In this document: one piece after another, positions 30,893 to 34,175 of the stretch
How positions within the stretch are numbered: the stretch's first letter is position 1
Layout: each line of letters opens with the position of its first letter
Assembly (NCBI GenBank): GCA_002329645.1
Contig: DCTS01000110.1
Coordinates: 21,144 to 55,318 of the forward strand
Source: Lachnoclostridium sp. UBA1434
GTDB taxonomy: Bacteria > Bacillota > Clostridia > Lachnospirales > Lachnospiraceae
Length of the DNA stretch: 34,175 bases
Direction: 5' to 3'
Notes under the pieces: model-generated
The model's input: only the letters and a program-made list of their open reading frames with translations
Database searches by the model: none
Told to the model about the DNA's origin: nothing
Position numbers and translations under genes: made by a program

Positions 30893-32854
30893 ATGAGGAG
30901 GAAGATATTGCTTGCGGCAGCAGTCGGAATTGTTGTAATACTTGCAGTTATTGTACTTATCCTGCTAAAGGACGCAGGCAGGAAGAAGGACCCCGGGATT
31001 TTCGTACGCAAGGTCGAAGGACTTAGTAAGGATTTTATAATGGGGGCTGATGTATCAAGCATCATATCCCTTGAAAAGAGCGGTGTGGTATTCCGTAACG
31101 AGAAGGGCGCCGAACAGGATATATTCAAAACCTTGTCAAAGGCGGGGATAAATTATATACGCGTACGAATCTGGAATGATCCGTATAATGCCCGGGGCTT
31201 AAGCTACGGCGGCGGAGGGTGTGACCTCGATACTGCTGTACAGATTGGAAAACGTGCTAAAAAATACGGAATGAAGCTGTTGATTAATTTTCACTATTCG
31301 GATTTCTGGGCTGATCCCTCAAAGCAGCAGGCTCCTAAGGCATGGCAGGGCTTGAGCATTGACGATAAGGGGGAAGCCCTTTATGATTACACATTAGAGT
31401 GCATGACGAAGCTTTTAGATGAAGGTATAGATGTGGGCATGGTTCAGATAGGCAACGAAACAACTAAAGGCTTCTGCGGCGAGAATAACTGGAAGAATAT
31501 AACGGCGCTTTTTAAAAAGGGAACAGAGGCAGTCAGGAAAGCAGCGGAGAGCAGGGACAAGGATATCCTTATAGCCGTTCATTTTACTAACCCCGAAAAT
31601 GCCGGGGAATTTGAACGCTTTGCAATGATACTTGATAATTTTGATGTTGATTATGATGTATTTGCCAGTTCCTATTACCCATACTGGCACGGTACACTAA
31701 GCAATCTGACCCGGGTACTGAAAAAAATAGCCGATGGATACGGCAAGAAGGTAATGGTGGCGGAAACATCCTACGCATATACATATGAGAATGGTGACGG
31801 TCACGGCAACACTATATCGGAGGAAGCGGTTATCACCAAAAACTACCCGATTACGGTACAGGGTCAGGCAGATGCTATAAGGGATGTAATAGCTGCAGTT
31901 TCAGAAGCAGGAGATGCCGGTATTGGCGTGTTTTACTGGGAGCCTGCATGGCTTCCGGTACCCGGTGAAACCCTTGAGGAAAGAATGGCATTATGGGAGG
32001 AGTACGGCTCCGGCTGGGCTTCCAGCTATGCATCCGAATATGATCCTGCGGATGCCGGCGTGTACTACGGAGGCAGTGCATGGGACAACCAGGCATTGTT
32101 TGACTTTGAAGGGAACCCTCTGCCTTCGCTCGATGTATTCAGGTATGTATATACGGGCGCTGAAACCGGGGTAAAGGTGGATGCAATAGACGATGTTATG
32201 CTTCGCGTGAGAAAGGGGGATGAAATCCCATATCCAGACAAGGTAACCGCATTGTTTAATAACGGTGACAGGGAGGAGATAAACGTTACCTGGAGTTATG
32301 AGGATATCAGCCTTGTTTCGTCCGGAATTATTGGCCAGTACTCGGTTACAGGCAGGGCAAGCCATGGGGAGGACGAGTATTCCATAACCTGCAGGGTCAT
32401 AATTATGGAGCCGAATTACCTGGAAAACTATAGCTTTGAGGACAGCGACATATCCATGTGGAGGATTGACAACAGGACAACGACCCAGCTTGATATTCAG
32501 GACAAGGCGCTGGATGCAAAGACCGGAAATAAATCACTTCATTTTTATTCAACGGACAGGGTTGATTTTACGGTGGAGCAGGAGGTTACCGGCATAAGAC
32601 CCGGAATGTATAATTTCAGCCTTTCCATACAGGGCGGGGATGCGAAAAATCAGGATATGTATATATATGCCATTGCCGACGGTGTTACTTATGCCGAAGC
32701 AACCGATGTGGACGGCTGGGTTAACTGGAGAAATCCCAGGATAGAGAATATCAGGGTTGATAGCGGAAGCATCATCGTGGGTGCATCCATAAAATGTGAT
32801 CCGAAGGGCTGGGGAACACTGGATGACTTTATTCTGTCCCCGGTTGAGGAATAA
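30893..32854 (+). CDS. ganB: Membrane-anchored arabinogalactan endo-beta-1,4-galactanase (GH53 + Big_4-like + CBM61-like)
   Basis: Cuts beta-1,4-galactan, the side chain of pectin, outside the cell. The 653-residue protein opens with a basic-hydrophobic segment (RRKILLAAAVGIVVILAVIV) without a clear cleavage site, so it is probably a signal-anchor. The GH53 domain spans about residues 45-430: FIMGADVSSI, YIRVRIWNDPYN, the acid/base Glu in VQIGNETTKGF and the nucleophile in VMVAETSYAYT. An Ig-like Big_4-type module (about 435-510) and a C-terminal beta-sandwich (about 515-650; ENYSFEDSDISMWRI) resembling galactan-binding CBM61 follow. The ATG at 30893 has GGAGG upstream. It is the last gene of the locus, 179 bp after GH35. 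Confidence 0.92.
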   Translation: MRRKILLAAAVGIVVILAVIVLILLKDAGRKKDPGIFVRKVEGLSKDFIMGADVSSIISLEKSGVVFRNEKGAEQDIFKTLSKAGINYIRVRIWNDPYNARGLSYGGGGCDLDTAVQIGKRAKKYGMKLLINFHYSDFWADPSKQQAPKAWQGLSIDDKGEALYDYTLECMTKLLDEGIDVGMVQIGNETTKGFCGENNWKNITALFKKGTEAVRKAAESRDKDILIAVHFTNPENAGEFERFAMILDNFDVDYDVFASSYYPYWHGTLSNLTRVLKKIADGYGKKVMVAETSYAYTYENGDGHGNTISEEAVITKNYPITVQGQADAIRDVIAAVSEAGDAGIGVFYWEPAWLPVPGETLEERMALWEEYGSGWASSYASEYDPADAGVYYGGSAWDNQALFDFEGNPLPSLDVFRYVYTGAETGVKVDAIDDVMLRVRKGDEIPYPDKVTALFNNGDREEINVTWSYEDISLVSSGIIGQYSVTGRASHGEDEYSITCRVIIMEPNYLENYSFEDSDISMWRIDNRTTTQLDIQDKALDAKTGNKSLHFYSTDRVDFTVEQEVTGIRPGMYNFSLSIQGGDAKNQDMYIYAIADGVTYAEATDVDGWVNWRNPRIENIRVDSGSIIVGASIKCDPKGWGTLDDFILSPVEE

Positions 32855-32933
32855 AACCAAACCATATGTTAAGGTGGTAAAACTGCTTGTATAACAAGAT
32901 TTAGAATTAGTTTAATAAGTTTACAAATATATA

Positions 32934-32962
32934 TTGTATATTTTGGCTATACGTATTATAAT
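32934..32962 (+). promoter_or_regulatory. Putative promoter of xylA
   Basis: TTGTAT (32934-32939), 17-bp spacer, TATAAT (32957-32962). It would give a leader of about 230 nt that includes the repeats and palindromes below. No gene lies between 32855 and 33197. Confidence 0.5.
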
Positions 32963-33018
32963 TGGAATATGGAATATGATCTTGTACAATTCTAAAGGAA
33001 ACAATTCATATGTTTGCG

Positions 33019-33060
33019 TCCTTGGAGTTGTATCCTTAGGACTATATCCTTAGGATTGTA
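33019..33060. repeat. Three 14-bp tandem repeats in the xylA leader
   Basis: TCCTTGGAGTTGTA, TCCTTAGGACTATA and TCCTTAGGATTGTA follow each other exactly (33019, 33033, 33047). The last two hold ATCCTTAGGA(T/C), a near-palindrome, and are spaced somewhat over one helical turn (14 bp), as tandem protein-binding sites might be. Confidence 0.65.
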
Positions 33061-33098
33061 TCCCATATTCCTTACATATTTAAGGATATTACTTAAGT

Positions 33099-33145
33099 TT
33101 TTGCGGCAAAATTAAATTGTCTTAAATGCCCGTACTAATGGGCAT
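33099..33145. promoter_or_regulatory. Palindrome TTTTGCGGCAAAA and hairpin upstream of xylA
   Basis: TTTTGC-G-GCAAAA (33099-33111) is a 13-bp palindrome about 90 bp before the xylA start. ATGCCC (33126-33131) and GGGCAT (33140-33145) form a short hairpin after it. Both are candidate regulator sites; neither fits the catabolite-repression cre consensus well. Confidence 0.4.
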
Positions 33146-33197
33146 ATGAACAGAAAATCAAGAGTTGCCAATAATAAAATAATAAGGAGGAACGAAT

Positions 33198-34175
33198 ATG
33201 GCTTATTTTAACGTCGGAAAAATCAAATATGAAGGCCCTAAGAGTAAGAACCCCCTTGCCTTCAAGTACTACAATCCGGATGAAGTGGTCATGGGGAAAA
33301 CCATGAAGGAGCAGCTTCGGTTTGCTATGTCCTACTGGCACACCCTGACATATATGGGAAGGGATCCGTTCGGCGGCGAGCTAATGCATCGTCATTGGGA
33401 TGATACCAAGGATGATATGGCCAAGGCTAAGGAAAGAGTGCATGCAGCATTCGAGCTTATGGAAAAGCTTGGAATACCCTTCTTCTGCTTCCATGATGCG
33501 GATGTAGCACCCAGGGATCAGAACAATCTTGAGGAGACTAATAAAAGACTGGATGAAATTGTTGAAGTCATCAAGGAAGAAATGGCCCGTACCGGCATCA
33601 AGTGCCTGTGGGGAACCACAAATGCCTTTGGCGATGACAAGTTTGTCCATGGCGCCGGAACAAGCTGCAATGCGACGGTATTTGCATATGCTGCTGCTCA
33701 GATTAAGAAGGCAATGGAGATTACCAAGGAGCTGGGCGGTGTCAACTATGTGTTCTGGGGCGGCCGTGAAGGTTATGAGACACTTCTTAACACCGATATG
33801 GAGCTTGAGTTGGACAATATGGCAAGACTGCTTAAGATGGCTGTTGATTATGCCAAGGAAATCGGCTTCACAGGACAGCTTCTTATCGAGCCTAAGCCGA
33901 AGGAGCCTACAAAGCACCAGTATGATTTCGATACTGCAACCTGCCTTGCTTTCCTGAGGAAATACAACCTTCAGGATTACTTCAAGATGAATATTGAAGC
34001 AAACCATGCAACACTTGCACAGCACACCTTCCAGCATGAGCTTTATACGAGCAGGATTAACGGCGCGCTTGGCAGCATTGATGCCAATACCGGCGATCCC
34101 ATGCTGGGTTGGGATACAGATCAATTCCCCACCAATATTTATGACACCACAATGGCAATGTACGAAGTGCTGCTG
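33198..34175 (+). CDS. xylA: Xylose isomerase, N-terminal three quarters (cut by window edge)
   Basis: Converts D-xylose to D-xylulose with divalent metals. 326 codons are present of about 440 expected; the reading frame is open at the window end. Clear class II family features: long N-terminus (YEGPKSKNPLAFKYYNPDEV), the catalytic His in FFCFHDADVAP (about residue 100), WGGREGYETL, the metal-site lysine/glutamate in LLIEPKPKEPTKHQYD, NIEANHATLA and the metal-binding LGSIDANTGD. The ATG at 33198 has AAGGAGG 7 nt upstream. It is separated from the galactan genes by 343 bp with its own promoter-like sequence, suggesting a separate pentose regulon downstream. Confidence 0.97.
   Translation, partial: MAYFNVGKIKYEGPKSKNPLAFKYYNPDEVVMGKTMKEQLRFAMSYWHTLTYMGRDPFGGELMHRHWDDTKDDMAKAKERVHAAFELMEKLGIPFFCFHDADVAPRDQNNLEETNKRLDEIVEVIKEEMARTGIKCLWGTTNAFGDDKFVHGAGTSCNATVFAYAAAQIKKAMEITKELGGVNYVFWGGREGYETLLNTDMELELDNMARLLKMAVDYAKEIGFTGQLLIEPKPKEPTKHQYDFDTATCLAFLRKYNLQDYFKMNIEANHATLAQHTFQHELYTSRINGALGSIDANTGDPMLGWDTDQFPTNIYDTTMAMYEVLL

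Overview
The window looks like a chromosomal segment of an AT-rich, Gram-positive, fermentative Clostridia, most like the plant-fibre-degrading Lachnospiraceae (inference from gene content). Support comes from strong AGGAGG-type ribosome binding sites, lipobox lipoproteins, a puuR-like/potABCD polyamine operon, a malQ-glgP pair, luxS, a Cys/Gly-rich 'chorion class' microprotein and a galactan locus next to xylA. No tRNA, rRNA, insertion sequence, phage gene or CRISPR array is visible.

Layout. 1-532 (-): N-terminal part of a P-type cation ATPase, cut by the window edge. 533-911: promoter plus a 26-29 bp tandem-repeat leader whose last unit supplies the SD of a MATE transporter gene (912-2282). 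2310-2948 (-): DedA protein. 3107-7597 (+): pgsA, malQ and glgP, close together. 7805-8720 (-): two unknown genes. 8782-9261 (-): luxS, preceded by six GC-rich 34-bp tandem repeats. 9856-12606 (+): HAD phosphatase, trpS and a D-2-hydroxyacid dehydrogenase. 12836-17366 (-): polyamine transport operon led by an XRE-cupin regulator with a clear promoter and operator-like palindromes. 17603-18709 (-): aroC. 18934-23502: small proteins, a cupin, a secreted metallo-beta-lactamase-fold lipoprotein, an AraC regulator and a subtilase without signal peptide, separated by elaborate palindromes.

23742-32854 (+) is a coherent galactan/galacto-oligosaccharide utilisation locus: LacI-type regulator, sugar-binding lipoprotein, two permeases (no ATPase gene here, so probably a shared MsmX-type ATPase), a cytoplasmic GH35 beta-galactosidase, and a membrane-anchored GH53 endo-galactanase with Big_4-like and CBM61-like modules. 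The surface enzyme would cut galactan, the transporter import oligomers and GH35 release galactose inside the cell. xylA (33198 to the edge) follows behind its own promoter region.

The most unusual content is not a known system but a concentration of unrelated tandem repeats and palindromes in control regions: the RBS-like leader array before the MATE gene (with short ORFs and AUG-stop codon pairs), the luxS leader repeat, a near-perfect 43-bp palindrome that could serve as terminator and promoter/SD of the araC-type gene, a possible start-codon-masking hairpin after luxS, and an in-frame octapeptide repeat inside GH35. I did not find a clearly novel multi-gene system; the leader array is the best candidate for something undescribed.
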